The notes under the pieces are model-generated. The model searched no databases. It saw only the letters and a list, made by a program, of their open reading frames with translations, and was not told the origin of the DNA. From NCBI GenBank assembly GCA_003054695.1, contig QAZA01000056.1, forward strand, positions 248,001 through 312,000: a stretch of 64,000 nt of DNA. The letters run 5' to 3'. Every line of letters starts with the position of its first letter. The first letter of the stretch is position 1. This document shows, one piece after another, positions 52,451 through 60,484 of this stretch. A program made the translations under genes and the position numbers. The DNA is from Verrucomicrobia bacterium LW23. Its GTDB lineage: Bacteria; Verrucomicrobiota; Verrucomicrobiia; Methylacidiphilales; UBA1321.

Positions 52451-53872
52451 ATGAAAAGATGGCTTTCGTGGCTGCTCTTCGGCAGCATCGGCACTGTTGC
52501 ACTCCTCACCCTGGCGGCTGTCGTCGCCTTCTACTCCCTGCGCAGCTACCTGCGCGGCGACGAGTTCCGCCTGCTCGCCTCCCGCGCCGTCTCCTCCGCG
52601 CTTAACGTGGAGGGCGAATTCCAGCCCTTTCAGTGGGAGGGTACCAGTGTCTACACCGAAGGCTTTGACGCCCGCGGCCGCGCCGACGCCGTCCTGGGCC
52701 GCCTGCGCGGCGAACAACTCCGCGCCGACTTCAACATCCGCTCCCTCTTCATCCCCCCCTACCGCCTCAACCACCTCAACCTGGACAAACTGCGCATCGA
52801 CTTCGTCACCCCGCAGCCCGGCGCCCAGCCCGGCCAGGCCCCGCCCCCCGTCGCCACCCCGCCCACACCCTTGCCACCCCCCGCCCCCGTGGAGACCCCC
52901 GAGGCCGAGCGCGAGGGCGAAAAAAAAGCCAACAAATTCCGCATCGACCAAATCTCCGTCCGCGAAGGCCACCTCTCCTGGCCCGGCCCCGGCAGCGCCG
53001 AGCGCCTGCACCTGGAAGCCTGCCCCGAAGACGACAATGACGGCTGGATCATCGACATCACCGGCGGCACCCTCAAACAAGAAGGCGTCGGCGTGCCCAT
53101 GAACCTCGAATCCGGCCGCCTGCGCTTTAAAGAGCAAACCCTCTACGTCGGCAACGGCAAACTCCGCCCCACCACCGGCCCCGGCCAGCTCATCGTCAAC
53201 GGCAACGTCGCCTTCCGCGAGCGCACCCGCCTCAACCTCCAGGTCGACGTCAGCCAAATGGAAATCGAACGCTTCCTGCCCACCGACTGGCGCGCCAAAC
53301 TCTCCGGCCGCGTCACCGGCCTGGCCAACGTCACCGGGCACACCGACACCAAAGGTGACCTCCTCGTCGCCGGCGACGCCCACATGGAAGCCGGCCTCCT
53401 CCAGGCCCTGCCCGAGCTCGAACAACTCGCCAAATACACCAAAGTCGACGACTTCCGCAAAATCAAATTCGACCAGGCCAGCGCCAAATACCGCTGGACC
53501 GAACTCAGGCTCGAGCTCACCGACATCCGCATCTTCAGCAAAGAACTGCTCGGCATCGAAGGCAACATCACCAAACAAGGCGACCACATCGAAGGCGTCA
53601 TCCAGCTCGGCATCACCCCCGACGCCCTCAGCCTCGTCCCCGGCGTCTTCACCGAGCCCCGCGACGGCCTCCTCTGGACCACCGTCCGCCTCTCCGGCAC
53701 CCCCGACAACCTCACCGAAGACCTCACCCCCCGCCTCACCGCCGCCGCCCTCCGCAACCTCCCCAACACCGCCGCCGACGAAGCCCAAAAGCTACTGGAC
53801 AAAGCCAACAACAAAGTCCAGGAACTCATCCCCGGCGTCAAACTGCCGGATCTACCGAAGATCAAATTCTAA
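52451..53872 (+). CDS. AsmA-like inner-membrane-anchored protein
   Basis: 473 residues from the ATG at 52,451 (MKRWLSWLLFGSIGTVALLT); a GTG at 52,439 is possible. One N-terminal membrane helix precedes a long periplasmic region of repeated beta segments (LNLDKLRIDFVTP, LRFKEQTLYVGNGKLRP), the pattern of AsmA/YhdP-type proteins linked to lipid transport and envelope integrity. A Pro-rich loop (about residues 120-150) interrupts it. The C-terminus has helices and ends in PGVKLPDLPKIKF. It uses only GC-rich codons, so the antisense frame is also open, but that is a shadow. It lies just left of the integration site. Confidence 0.8.
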   Translation: MKRWLSWLLFGSIGTVALLTLAAVVAFYSLRSYLRGDEFRLLASRAVSSALNVEGEFQPFQWEGTSVYTEGFDARGRADAVLGRLRGEQLRADFNIRSLFIPPYRLNHLNLDKLRIDFVTPQPGAQPGQAPPPVATPPTPLPPPAPVETPEAEREGEKKANKFRIDQISVREGHLSWPGPGSAERLHLEACPEDDNDGWIIDITGGTLKQEGVGVPMNLESGRLRFKEQTLYVGNGKLRPTTGPGQLIVNGNVAFRERTRLNLQVDVSQMEIERFLPTDWRAKLSGRVTGLANVTGHTDTKGDLLVAGDAHMEAGLLQALPELEQLAKYTKVDDFRKIKFDQASAKYRWTELRLELTDIRIFSKELLGIEGNITKQGDHIEGVIQLGITPDALSLVPGVFTEPRDGLLWTTVRLSGTPDNLTEDLTPRLTAAALRNLPNTAADEAQKLLDKANNKVQELIPGVKLPDLPKIKF

Positions 53873-53888
53873 CGCAAACCAACACCGA

Positions 53889-53924
53889 AAAGAAGCGGAC
53901 AGGGTGGGATTTGAACCCGGCCCC
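53889..53924 (-). other. Attachment-site candidate: tRNA-Ser-type 3' fragment
   Basis: On the minus strand, GGGTTCAAATCCCACCCTGT then CCG is the T-loop, T-stem (CCCAC), acceptor strand CCTGTCC and G73 of a class of tRNAs starting GGACAGG, as in serine tRNAs. The 5' half of a tRNA is absent and the left T-stem is mismatched, as expected at one end of an element integrated into a tRNA 3' end. The integrase starts 82 bp downstream. Confidence 0.6.
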
Positions 53925-54005
53925 TAATACCCATTTCCCAGAGGAGAGCTTGCCCGAAAAACAATAAAATCGACACCAAAAGTACTGAGATACTAAGATG
54001 GAAGG

Positions 54006-55166
54006 ATGGGCGAAAAAACCACCCCCGAGGTAGTCAAAAAAGGCGGAATTGAATGGCGGATATTCCCGGATAACCGGGGCAACTGGCGCGTTTACGCGCG
54101 GATAGGCGGCAAAGAGTACTCCGCCAACCGAAAGACGAGAGACGGAGTGCTGGACGCCATCCCCAAGCTGATGGCGAGCATGGGAAACACGGATCAACGC
54201 TTGGTGCTCAGCTTGCAGGAAGCACGCGACTTTCAGGAAGCCACGGAGCTGTTGAAGCCCTACAACACGTCGCTGGTAACCGCCGCCAAGATGTACGTCG
54301 AGCACGCGAAGCGCGGCGTCCGCCGCGTCAAGTTTCGCGACGCGTCCAAAGACTTTCAGAAGGAGAAGGAAGAATCTGGAATCTCCGACGACTACAAGAA
54401 GACGCTGAAAGGCCACCTCGCCAAATGGGAAGTCACCTTTGGCGAAACCGTCATCGAAGACCTTGAAGGCCAGCAGCTTGCCAACTGGCTTCGCGCTCGG
54501 CGCGTATCCGCGCGCAGCCGCAACAACAGCCGTAACGTGCTCGCCACGCTGTTGAGCTGGTGCGAGAGAAACGGGATGATCGCCCCCGGCAAATCGCCGA
54601 TCGCGGCCGTCCCCATCTCCAAGACGGCAAGCCACAGGATTTCCCTGCTTTCGCCCGAGCAGCTCACGACGCTGCTGGACGCTTGCAAAGACGACCAGCA
54701 CGCGCACCTCTTCTGCGCCCTCGCCTGCTTAACGGGAATCCGCACCGCCGAAATCGGTCGCCTGAGCTGGGAGGACGTCCAGCTGGACGCTGGCTTCATC
54801 GAAGTCCCCGCCGCAAAGGCGAAGACAGCCGCGCGCCGGCTGGTTCCCCTGGTGCCTCGCCTTCGCGCTATCCTCGCGCCGCTCGCCAAGGATGCCGCCG
54901 GCCTCATCCTGCCGAAGTATTCCACCTGCACCTACCTTCCTTTCTCTCTCATCGCCCGCAAACTGATTCCCGGCGGATGGCCCAGCAACGCTGGCCGCCA
55001 CAGCTGGATCTCCTATCGCGTCGCCCTCACCGGCGACGTCGCCCGCACCGCCCTGGAGGCGGGAAATTCGCCAGCTAAGATCTTCAGCAATTACCGTTCC
55101 GTGAAGTTGCCGGACGGGCGGTTAATCACAGAAAATCTGGCGAAAGAGTGGTTCGGACTAGTTTAG
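54006..55166 (+). CDS. int: Tyrosine recombinase/phage integrase
   Basis: 386 residues. An N-terminal arm-type and SAM-like core-binding part (about residues 1-205) precedes the catalytic domain with the first Arg in ALACLTGIRTAEIGRLSWED, a Lys-containing beta hairpin (PAAKAKTAARRLVPLVP), the His/Arg box GRHSWISYRV, and the nucleophile in AKIFSNYRS. It integrates and excises the element at the adjacent tRNA fragment. The start MGEKTTPEV is supported by the frame. It is the leftmost gene and reads into the element. Confidence 0.9.
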   Translation: MGEKTTPEVVKKGGIEWRIFPDNRGNWRVYARIGGKEYSANRKTRDGVLDAIPKLMASMGNTDQRLVLSLQEARDFQEATELLKPYNTSLVTAAKMYVEHAKRGVRRVKFRDASKDFQKEKEESGISDDYKKTLKGHLAKWEVTFGETVIEDLEGQQLANWLRARRVSARSRNNSRNVLATLLSWCERNGMIAPGKSPIAAVPISKTASHRISLLSPEQLTTLLDACKDDQHAHLFCALACLTGIRTAEIGRLSWEDVQLDAGFIEVPAAKAKTAARRLVPLVPRLRAILAPLAKDAAGLILPKYSTCTYLPFSLIARKLIPGGWPSNAGRHSWISYRVALTGDVARTALEAGNSPAKIFSNYRSVKLPDGRLITENLAKEWFGLV

Positions 55167-55485
55167 CCTTGATCACTATGCAGCTCCAGAGGAGAGGCGC
55201 GCGAGGCAGGGACATTTATGGGGTCTTCTTATACATAAGTCTCTGATTATCAGGTTATTTGCGATGAGCTGTGAATAACATTTTATTTCACTGAGCCACA
55301 CACACTTGCATCACAGCACTGAAATAATGGCTTGATGAACGCCAGAGCATGCGCGATCATTCACCGATCAATCGCGCAATCGGCGGCTCGGGACTGCAAC
55401 CCGAGTGTCGGCAGGACCTACCGGCTTTAACGGGTGGCACCTGTTCCTCTGAGACTTCAGGCTTAGAGTCCGGCGCTAATCACGG
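55167..55485. other. Gap after integrase
   Basis: No gene is seen. GAGGCAGGGACAT near 55,204 is a degenerate half-copy of the GGGACAT palindrome found in uvrA and pbpC. Short AT-rich segments and an ACATAAG/CTTATAC-like repeat occur. Confidence 0.4.
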
Positions 55486-55683
55486 ATGTACTACGTGGAG
55501 ATTATCACCGAATCGTCGTCTCAAATTGAAATTTCGGATGTAATTCGCCGTGCAGCACTTAAAAATGACGTATCCCCTAACTTGTTGGCATCGTTTATCT
55601 TACGTTCAATGGATGAGGAATTTGCTGATTCCTCCGCAGAAATTTTAAAAAAATCCCTTGATCTGCATCAGGACAGGTGTTAA
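55486..55683 (+). CDS. Small phage protein, possibly DNA-binding
   Basis: 65 residues: MYYVEIITESSSQIEISDVI followed by helical segments RRAALKNDVSPNLLASFILR. A beta strand then helices could be a ribbon-helix-helix fold, but this is a guess. Its stop codon lies inside the first 13-bp palindrome (55,676-55,688). Confidence 0.5.
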   Translation: MYYVEIITESSSQIEISDVIRRAALKNDVSPNLLASFILRSMDEEFADSSAEILKKSLDLHQDRC

Positions 55684-55688
55684 ACACC
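55676..55688. promoter_or_regulatory. 13-bp palindrome GGTGTTAAACACC (copy 1)
   Basis: It overlaps the stop of the upstream gene and lies just before the ATG at 55,692. An in-frame GTG inside it could be the true start of the next gene. Candidate operator; see copies at 56,077 and 56,137. Confidence 0.55.
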
Positions 55689-55691
55689 GTT

Positions 55692-55892
55692 ATGCCAAAT
55701 CAACGCAACCCTGACAAAGAAATGTTGGGGCTGTGGGTTTCCAAAAAGCTCAAGCGCCGCCTTGCAGCCATCGCCGCTAAAGCGGGCGTCAAAATTTCGG
55801 ATGTGGCGAAACAAACCATCCTACTGGGATTGGACGCCCATGAAAATGAAGGGGTTGAACTTCCCCGCCTAGATGATCATGACGAAACCTGA
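55692..55892 (+). CDS. Ribbon-helix-helix-like small regulator 1
   Basis: 66 residues: EMLGLWVSKKLKRRLAAIAA followed by KAGVKISDVAKQTILLGL, the strand-helix-helix pattern of MetJ/Arc/CopG repressors. A GTG at 55,677 within the palindrome would add five residues. The acidic C-terminal tail is short. It overlaps the following gene by 14 bp. It may bind the nearby 13-bp palindromes, by analogy with autoregulating RHH proteins. Confidence 0.6.
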   Translation: MPNQRNPDKEMLGLWVSKKLKRRLAAIAAKAGVKISDVAKQTILLGLDAHENEGVELPRLDDHDET

Positions 55893-56136
55893 AAAGACAT
55901 TTCTTGGAGTAAGCGTGTCTCGCAACCTTAAGACTCGCATCACAAAGGTAACCGCAACGCAAAAGAAGCTTGGCCGCAAGGCCACCGTTTCTTCTGTTGC
56001 AGAAGCCGCCATGTCGCGCGGCTTGGACAGCCTCGCATTGCTTTCGGACGAAGAATTGACCTCTTTTTTTGCTCAGGGTGTTAAACACCGAGTGAAAAGC
56101 GGATTTCCTAACGCACCCGTCATTTCTGCTGCCTAA
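55879..56136 (+). CDS. Ribbon-helix-helix-like small regulator 2
   Basis: 85 residues from the ATG at 55,879; ATG 55,873 is the alternative. FLGVSVSRNLKTRITKVTA and SSVAEAAMSRGLDSL look like the same RHH arrangement as the upstream gene. Palindrome copy 2 (56,077-56,089) lies in its coding region, reading G-V-K-H. It ends at the TAA directly before palindrome copy 3. Confidence 0.55.
   Translation: MTKPEKTFLGVSVSRNLKTRITKVTATQKKLGRKATVSSVAEAAMSRGLDSLALLSDEELTSFFAQGVKHRVKSGFPNAPVISAA
56077..56089. promoter_or_regulatory. 13-bp palindrome GGTGTTAAACACC (copy 2)
   Basis: Identical to copy 1, inside the 3' part of the second small regulator gene, 60 bp before copy 3. Confidence 0.5.
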
Positions 56137-56149
56137 GGTGTTTAACACC
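56137..56149. promoter_or_regulatory. 13-bp palindrome GGTGTTTAACACC (copy 3)
   Basis: It begins at the base after the previous stop codon and lies 12 bp before the ATG at 56,162. As with copy 1, its GTG is in frame with the downstream gene. Confidence 0.55.
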
Positions 56150-56161
56150 GCGTCGAACCTT

Positions 56162-56425
56162 ATGAAAACCGTACTCACTCCTGAACAGCGCCGAAACAAA
56201 CGCCGCGCTCAATATCGCGAGCTTGCCGCCCAGCGCGCCAAGTCTCGGCCCACCTGGTCAACGGCCGACGTGCTAGCCCGCATTCCGGTCACCGTTTCCA
56301 CTCTTGCCAACTGGCGCCGCAACGGAACGCTGAAAATCTTCCGCTACGTCGAGGGCCCGAGCGGCCGCAAGACGTACTTCTACTGCCCGGAAGAGATCGA
56401 GGCATTCATCGCGCGCAAGCCGTGA
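56162..56425 (+). CDS. Excisionase/MerR-like helix-turn-helix protein
   Basis: 87 residues from the ATG at 56,162; GTG 56,138 would add eight. After a basic N-terminus come TWSTADVLARIPVTVSTLAN and WRRNGTLKIFRYVEGPSGRK, a winged MerR/excisionase-type HTH with a following hairpin. The position between the integrase and early genes suits an excisionase or early regulator. Its stop overlaps the next start (GTGA). Confidence 0.65.
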   Translation: MKTVLTPEQRRNKRRAQYRELAAQRAKSRPTWSTADVLARIPVTVSTLANWRRNGTLKIFRYVEGPSGRKTYFYCPEEIEAFIARKP

Positions 56426-56646
56426 TTGTTGCCATCGACCCGGAAATGACGTTGCCCGGTGCGCTTGCCCGGATTCGTCGCCTGGAAGATGTGATCGCAG
56501 TTATGCAGGCGCAGATGGCCGAAATGCGCGCCCTTCTCGGTGCTAAGTCGCACCACCTTATCAACCCCTGGGAGCGGGAGGATATCCCGAATCCCTCTGC
56601 ACAAAAAAAGAGCCCTCACCGCTGCAACGGCGAAGGCTCCAACTGA
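56422..56646 (+). CDS. Small phage protein (hypothetical)
   Basis: 74 residues from a GTG overlapping the preceding stop by 4 bp. A helical segment PGALARIRRLEDVIAVMQAQ and MAEMRALLG suggests a coiled coil. The 3' end contains an inverted repeat that reads as a terminator on the minus strand. No family recognised. Confidence 0.5.
   Translation: MIVAIDPEMTLPGALARIRRLEDVIAVMQAQMAEMRALLGAKSHHLINPWEREDIPNPSAQKKSPHRCNGEGSN
56603..56639 (-). terminator. Minus-strand Rho-independent terminator inside a plus-strand gene
   Basis: Read on minus: GAGCCTTCGCCG, loop TTGCAG, CGGTGAGGGCTC, then seven T. No minus-strand gene is seen upstream of it, so it hints at an antisense transcript crossing the early region. 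Confidence 0.6.
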
Positions 56647-56653
56647 CTAACGA

Positions 56654-57010
56654 ATGCAACAGCAGAATACAGCAACACTACCCGTTCCTGTCAATCACAG
56701 GAATTTGCGCGCCATCGTTGAGGATGGCGTGCGTCGGCATGCGACCGGTCCGCTGCGGGAGCGGGGGCCGGAGCGGATTTCGTTCGACCTTACTATTATG
56801 ATGCCGGTCCGTGTGACGGGCGTGGTGGAGATATGGGAGGAGCGGGGCGTGCCGGACGGCCCTGGGTACGAGTGGCGGCTGAGTGAGGCCGATATGCATC
56901 CGGCTGGATCGGCACGGCCGCTGATGGTGCCGGCGGACTCCAATGATTTTGCGGAGATTGAGGGCAGCGACGAGCTGGGGGAGGAAATCGCGCAACGGGC
57001 GGCGAGGTGA
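56654..57010 (+). CDS. Phage protein (hypothetical)
   Basis: 118 residues: MQQQNTATLPVPVNHRNL, a central RISFDLTIMMPVRVTGVVEI, and an acidic C-terminus. Beta-rich central part; no recognised family. Overlaps the next gene by 4 bp (GTGA). Confidence 0.55.
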   Translation: MQQQNTATLPVPVNHRNLRAIVEDGVRRHATGPLRERGPERISFDLTIMMPVRVTGVVEIWEERGVPDGPGYEWRLSEADMHPAGSARPLMVPADSNDFAEIEGSDELGEEIAQRAAR

Positions 57011-57408
57011 AGTCATCCTCTCTTTGTGCGACAGCGTTTTGTCGTAACAAGAGAGGGAAGAAGAAAGGGAAGCTATGCAACAAGTGCGCTTTACGTATAT
57101 GGCGCGCCAAGTATCCGCTGAAGGCTGCGTACTTTACGTTGAAGACTTCAGCCGTCAAACGCCGGATTGCGTTTTTGCTTACGCTTAAGGAGTTTGCGCA
57201 GGCCATTTACGGCACGGAGTACCTGGAGCGTAAGGGCTGGGACAGCAACGCGTTGCACATTGACCGTATCGACAACTCTCTCGGTTATCAGGCTGGCAAT
57301 ATCCGCGTGGTTACCGCGCATGAGAATTGCCGGAAGGGGAGGCTCTTTGAGCGAAGAGACTCCGTGTTGAAGTGTGAAATCATTGACGGGGCGGAGTGCC
57401 CTTATTGA
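57007..57408 (+). CDS. HNH-like nuclease or zinc-ribbon phage protein
   Basis: 133 residues from a GTG overlapping the previous stop. An N-terminal CRNKRGKKKGKLCNKC (zinc-binding Cys) is followed by a helical middle and ALHIDRIDNSLGYQAGNIRV then VTAHENCRKGR, matching the H-I-D-R-I-D-x-x-x-G-Y...G-N...N-x-x-K-G end of HNH-fold endonucleases. It could be a homing or recombination nuclease, or a terminase-associated HNH protein. The catalytic His is present but activity is not certain. Confidence 0.65.
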   Translation: MKSSSLCATAFCRNKRGKKKGKLCNKCALRIWRAKYPLKAAYFTLKTSAVKRRIAFLLTLKEFAQAIYGTEYLERKGWDSNALHIDRIDNSLGYQAGNIRVVTAHENCRKGRLFERRDSVLKCEIIDGAECPY

Positions 57409-57411
57409 TAT

Positions 57412-57762
57412 ATGACTGACACTGCTTTTGATGTAGATCATTTCATCGCCAAGTTTGAGGCGATTCCGGCGGACAAGTGGATTGCCGGCAAGTTTGTGGA
57501 TGGCGACGGCTGCGGCTGCGCCCTGGGGCATTGCGGCTTTCGCGACGCGAAGGAGTTCTCGCCGGCCGACTTTGTGACGGACGAGGGGCGGGCGCTGTTG
57601 AAGGTGTTGCCCGACGTCATCCTGATTAACGACGGCTGGCAAATCTACGCCGAGACGGGCGAGACGCCGCGCGATCGCGTGCTATCGGCACTGTACGACG
57701 TGAAGCTGGCGCAGAAGGCGGAAGCGGAAGTCGCGGCGTTTGACACGGAGGCGGGGCAGTGA
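57412..57762 (+). CDS. Phage protein (hypothetical)
   Basis: 116 residues: MTDTAFDVDHFIAKFEAIPA, GDGCGCALGHCGFRDAKEF, and VLINDGWQIYAETGETPRD near the C-terminus. It has the look of a small conserved phage protein whose name is not known. It ends 1 bp before the next ATG (TGATG overlap). Confidence 0.55.
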   Translation: MTDTAFDVDHFIAKFEAIPADKWIAGKFVDGDGCGCALGHCGFRDAKEFSPADFVTDEGRALLKVLPDVILINDGWQIYAETGETPRDRVLSALYDVKLAQKAEAEVAAFDTEAGQ

Positions 57763-58268
57763 TGGCGACACCTTGTTTCGTCGCCGCCCCGATTCCGCCC
57801 ATGCGCACCTTCTCCCGCGAAAGCTCGCCGGTCGCTGTTCATCGTGATGACGTGCCGGGCGCTGCGGCGGCGGCTCCCCGTCGCCGGCCGGCTGCGCGCC
57901 CGCCGATGGCAACGCCCCGCGCGTTGTACCTGGCGCTGAAGGAGATGCGCCGGCCGCACAAGCTGGATCTGACCGCCACGTATGCGGAGGGGCCGGGCTT
58001 TATCCGGCTGGCGCTGGGGCCGCTGGTTGCGGAGTTTCCGGCGACGGACGCCGGGCGGCTGGTCGAGCGACTGGCGGAGCGCCGGCGGTCGCAAGCCTGG
58101 CTACCGCAGGAAACGATGATTGCCGTGGCGTGCTCGCTTCCCGGCGCGTCGGCGGTCGGCCGCACGCGGGAGCTGCTGAAGTCCCTGAACCTGTGGATCG
58201 AAACGGAGCCGCCACGCGCCGAGGACATCATGACCGAGCAGGATAGCAACATTCAACATCGCAGCTAG
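57762..58268 (+). CDS. Phage protein (hypothetical)
   Basis: 168 residues from the ATG at 57,762 (GTG 57,759 possible). The N-terminal third is Ala/Arg/Pro-rich. The rest, ALYLALKEMRRPHKLDLTAT and ETMIAVACSLPGASAVGRTR, is alpha-beta. No recognised family. Stops 9 bp before the P-loop ATPase gene. Confidence 0.5.
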   Translation: MATPCFVAAPIPPMRTFSRESSPVAVHRDDVPGAAAAAPRRRPAARPPMATPRALYLALKEMRRPHKLDLTATYAEGPGFIRLALGPLVAEFPATDAGRLVERLAERRRSQAWLPQETMIAVACSLPGASAVGRTRELLKSLNLWIETEPPRAEDIMTEQDSNIQHRS

Positions 58269-58277
58269 TTACACACC

Positions 58278-59348
58278 ATGGCTATTACACGAGGAGTTAA
58301 GCACGGGGCGCCGCAGCGCATCGTCATCTACGCGCCGCAAGGCTTTGGCAAGACGACGCTTGCCACCTGGTTTCCCGCGCCGGTGATCATTGACGCGGAG
58401 GACGGAAGCGGGCAGTTGGACGTCGCCCGCGTGGAGGTGAAGTGCTGGCTGGATATCGAGCGCGGTATTGCGGAAGCGATTGCGGCGCGCGAGTTTCGCA
58501 CGCTGGTGCTGGATACGATTGACTGGGTGGAAGCCCGCCTGATCAAGCATATCCTTGCGGAGGAGAACGTTACGGCGCTTGCCAAGATCGGCAAAGGGTA
58601 CGGCGAAGGCTACGGCGTGCTGTCCGACAAGATGACCAGCTTTCTCACCGTCACGCTGCAAAAGGCGCGCGATGCGGGAATGCACGTTGTGCTGCTGGCG
58701 CACACGCACCCCAAGCCGTACTCGCCGCCCGGCCAGCTGGCGTACGATCGGCACGCGCTGAAGCTGAGCAAGCACAGCAGTTCCATCGTGCAGGAGTGGG
58801 CCGACGCGGTGCTGTTTGGCGATTGGGATTTGTCGGTCGATAAGAAGGACGGCAAAGGCCAGGTGCGCAGCGGCACGGGCAAAACGCGCATGCTGTATAC
58901 GGACCACGATCCGAGGCACGACGCGAAGAACCGGCACGGCCTGGCGCCGGTGCTTCCGTGGTGCTGGGAGTCGATTGCGCCGATCGTGGCGACTGCGCCA
59001 GCAGATGCGCAGCTTGTGCCCTCGGCCGCTGCCGTCGCGCCGACAATTGAAACGGAACATCCTGCCACCGCGCCCACCGCAACCTCCGCCCCGACGTCGG
59101 CTAATTCCGCTACGCAAAGTGTGCTTGAGCGGCTCGACGACGTGCTGGATCGCACCTGGCAGGAAGCCGGCGAGCGCTACTTGATCGGCACGGGCAAGCT
59201 TGCGGCTGGGCAGACGATGAAGGACTTGCCGTCCATTAAAGGCGGCGCCGACTACCTGCAGCTTGTCATCGCGAATCCCGCCGGCTTCAAAAAGCGCGTG
59301 AGCGCCTGGCATGACGCGCAAGCCGCGAAGGAGGACGCCCGTGGCTAA
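58278..59348 (+). CDS. Phage P-loop ATPase, Sak4/AAA_24-like
   Basis: 356 residues. Walker A in IVIYAPQGFGKTTLATWF, a Walker B-like LVLDTIDWVEARLIKHI, and the characteristic GKGYGEGYGVLSDKMTSFL then HVVLLAHTHPKP, typical of phage AAA_24/Sak4-type proteins that support annealing and recombination with SSB. The C-terminal ~100 residues hold a Pro/Ala linker and a helical tail. It is followed by a PD-(D/E)XK nuclease and a DUF669 protein, the usual recombination module. Overlaps the next gene by 8 bp. Confidence 0.8.
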   Translation: MAITRGVKHGAPQRIVIYAPQGFGKTTLATWFPAPVIIDAEDGSGQLDVARVEVKCWLDIERGIAEAIAAREFRTLVLDTIDWVEARLIKHILAEENVTALAKIGKGYGEGYGVLSDKMTSFLTVTLQKARDAGMHVVLLAHTHPKPYSPPGQLAYDRHALKLSKHSSSIVQEWADAVLFGDWDLSVDKKDGKGQVRSGTGKTRMLYTDHDPRHDAKNRHGLAPVLPWCWESIAPIVATAPADAQLVPSAAAVAPTIETEHPATAPTATSAPTSANSATQSVLERLDDVLDRTWQEAGERYLIGTGKLAAGQTMKDLPSIKGGADYLQLVIANPAGFKKRVSAWHDAQAAKEDARG

Positions 59349-60435
59349 GCCGGCGGCGGATCCGCGCCCGCATCACCCGCTCTCACCGTCCAACTGGACG
59401 AAGTGGGTGAAATGCCCTGGCTTTGAGCGCCGGCGCGACGACGAGGACGAAGCCTCTCGCGCCCGGCTGGAGCGTGGTAACCGGGCGCACGCGATGTTTG
59501 AAGCCGCTCTGACCGGCGAGCCCGTAAAGGATACCGGCGAGGACGCGTGCGACTTGTGGGAGCAGGCCGAGTGGGCGGCGGGCGAAATTGCCCGTGTCGC
59601 CCCGCGCAACCTGCGCGTCGAGGTTCGGCTGGAAATGCCGCAGTACTTCGGCTACGCCGACGCCACGGCGGACGGCCACGTGTGGGATCTGAAAACCGGT
59701 TACTTTGACGACGGCTACCGCGCGCAGCTGGCCGGCTACGCCCTGGCCATCATGGACGCCGAGATGCGCGACGAGCTGACGCTGCACCTGCTCTACTCCG
59801 AGCACCAGCGCCATGAGGAATGGACGCTGACCTACGACGAAGCCGCCGCCATCGCCCGCGACGTACTGGCGGCACGCGCTGCGGCGGTGGAGAAGCGGGA
59901 AGGACTTGTCGCCGGCGACATTTGCGGCCGCTGCGCTCTGGCCGGAACCTGCCCGGCCCTGGCTACCGCCGCCGCGCCGGCGATCGAAGCCGCCGTGGAG
60001 CTGATTCCGGCGGAGGACCGCCCGCACGTGCCCGCCGGCCAGTTGACTTCCGAGAGCGTGACGAGCGATCCGCTCGCAGCCGGGCGGTTCCTCTTTGCCT
60101 TCAAAGCCATGGAGGACATTGCCGGCCGCGCGGAGGCATTCGTTCGCGCGGAGCTGATGGACGGCCGGCCCGTCCCCGGCTTTGAGCTGCAAAACGGCGC
60201 CTCCCCTTCCTACGTCCCGGCGGAGGAGGTAGTGCGCTGGGTTCCCTCAATAGGGCTGGAGCGCGTAGTCGCAGCCTACGGCGGAATGCCGGTTGCCAGC
60301 TTCAAGAAGCTCTACGCGCAAGTCTTTCCCGACAAAGAATTTCCGTCCGCAATCACCCATCAGGGCAAAGGCTACAAGCGCCTCTGCCGTGTCAAACCTC
60401 GCAAAAGCAAAAAGGCCAAAGCCCTTACGGCTTAG
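59341..60435 (+). CDS. DUF2800/Cas4-like PD-(D/E)XK phage nuclease
   Basis: 364 residues. I chose the GTG at 59,341 because AAGGAGG lies 6 bases before it; the ATG at 59,311 lies in the preceding gene. SPSNWTKWVKCPGFERRRDD at the start, the catalytic GYADATADGHVWDLKTG (D...D-x-K), QLAGYALAIMDAE, and a four-Cys-like CGRCALAGTCPAL match the DUF2800 group of phage exonucleases related to Cas4/RecB. It probably works with the Sak4-like ATPase in end processing. Confidence 0.85.
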   Translation: MAKPAADPRPHHPLSPSNWTKWVKCPGFERRRDDEDEASRARLERGNRAHAMFEAALTGEPVKDTGEDACDLWEQAEWAAGEIARVAPRNLRVEVRLEMPQYFGYADATADGHVWDLKTGYFDDGYRAQLAGYALAIMDAEMRDELTLHLLYSEHQRHEEWTLTYDEAAAIARDVLAARAAAVEKREGLVAGDICGRCALAGTCPALATAAAPAIEAAVELIPAEDRPHVPAGQLTSESVTSDPLAAGRFLFAFKAMEDIAGRAEAFVRAELMDGRPVPGFELQNGASPSYVPAEEVVRWVPSIGLERVVAAYGGMPVASFKKLYAQVFPDKEFPSAITHQGKGYKRLCRVKPRKSKKAKALTA

Positions 60436-60484
60436 CCTGCAACGGTCCGCAAACGTCCGAACCAACCAACATACACAACCCAAC

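Noticed and set aside
52286-53788. Long minus-strand ORF opposite the AsmA-like gene
   Set aside because: Gly/Ala/Val-rich shadow caused by strong third-position C bias of the plus gene.
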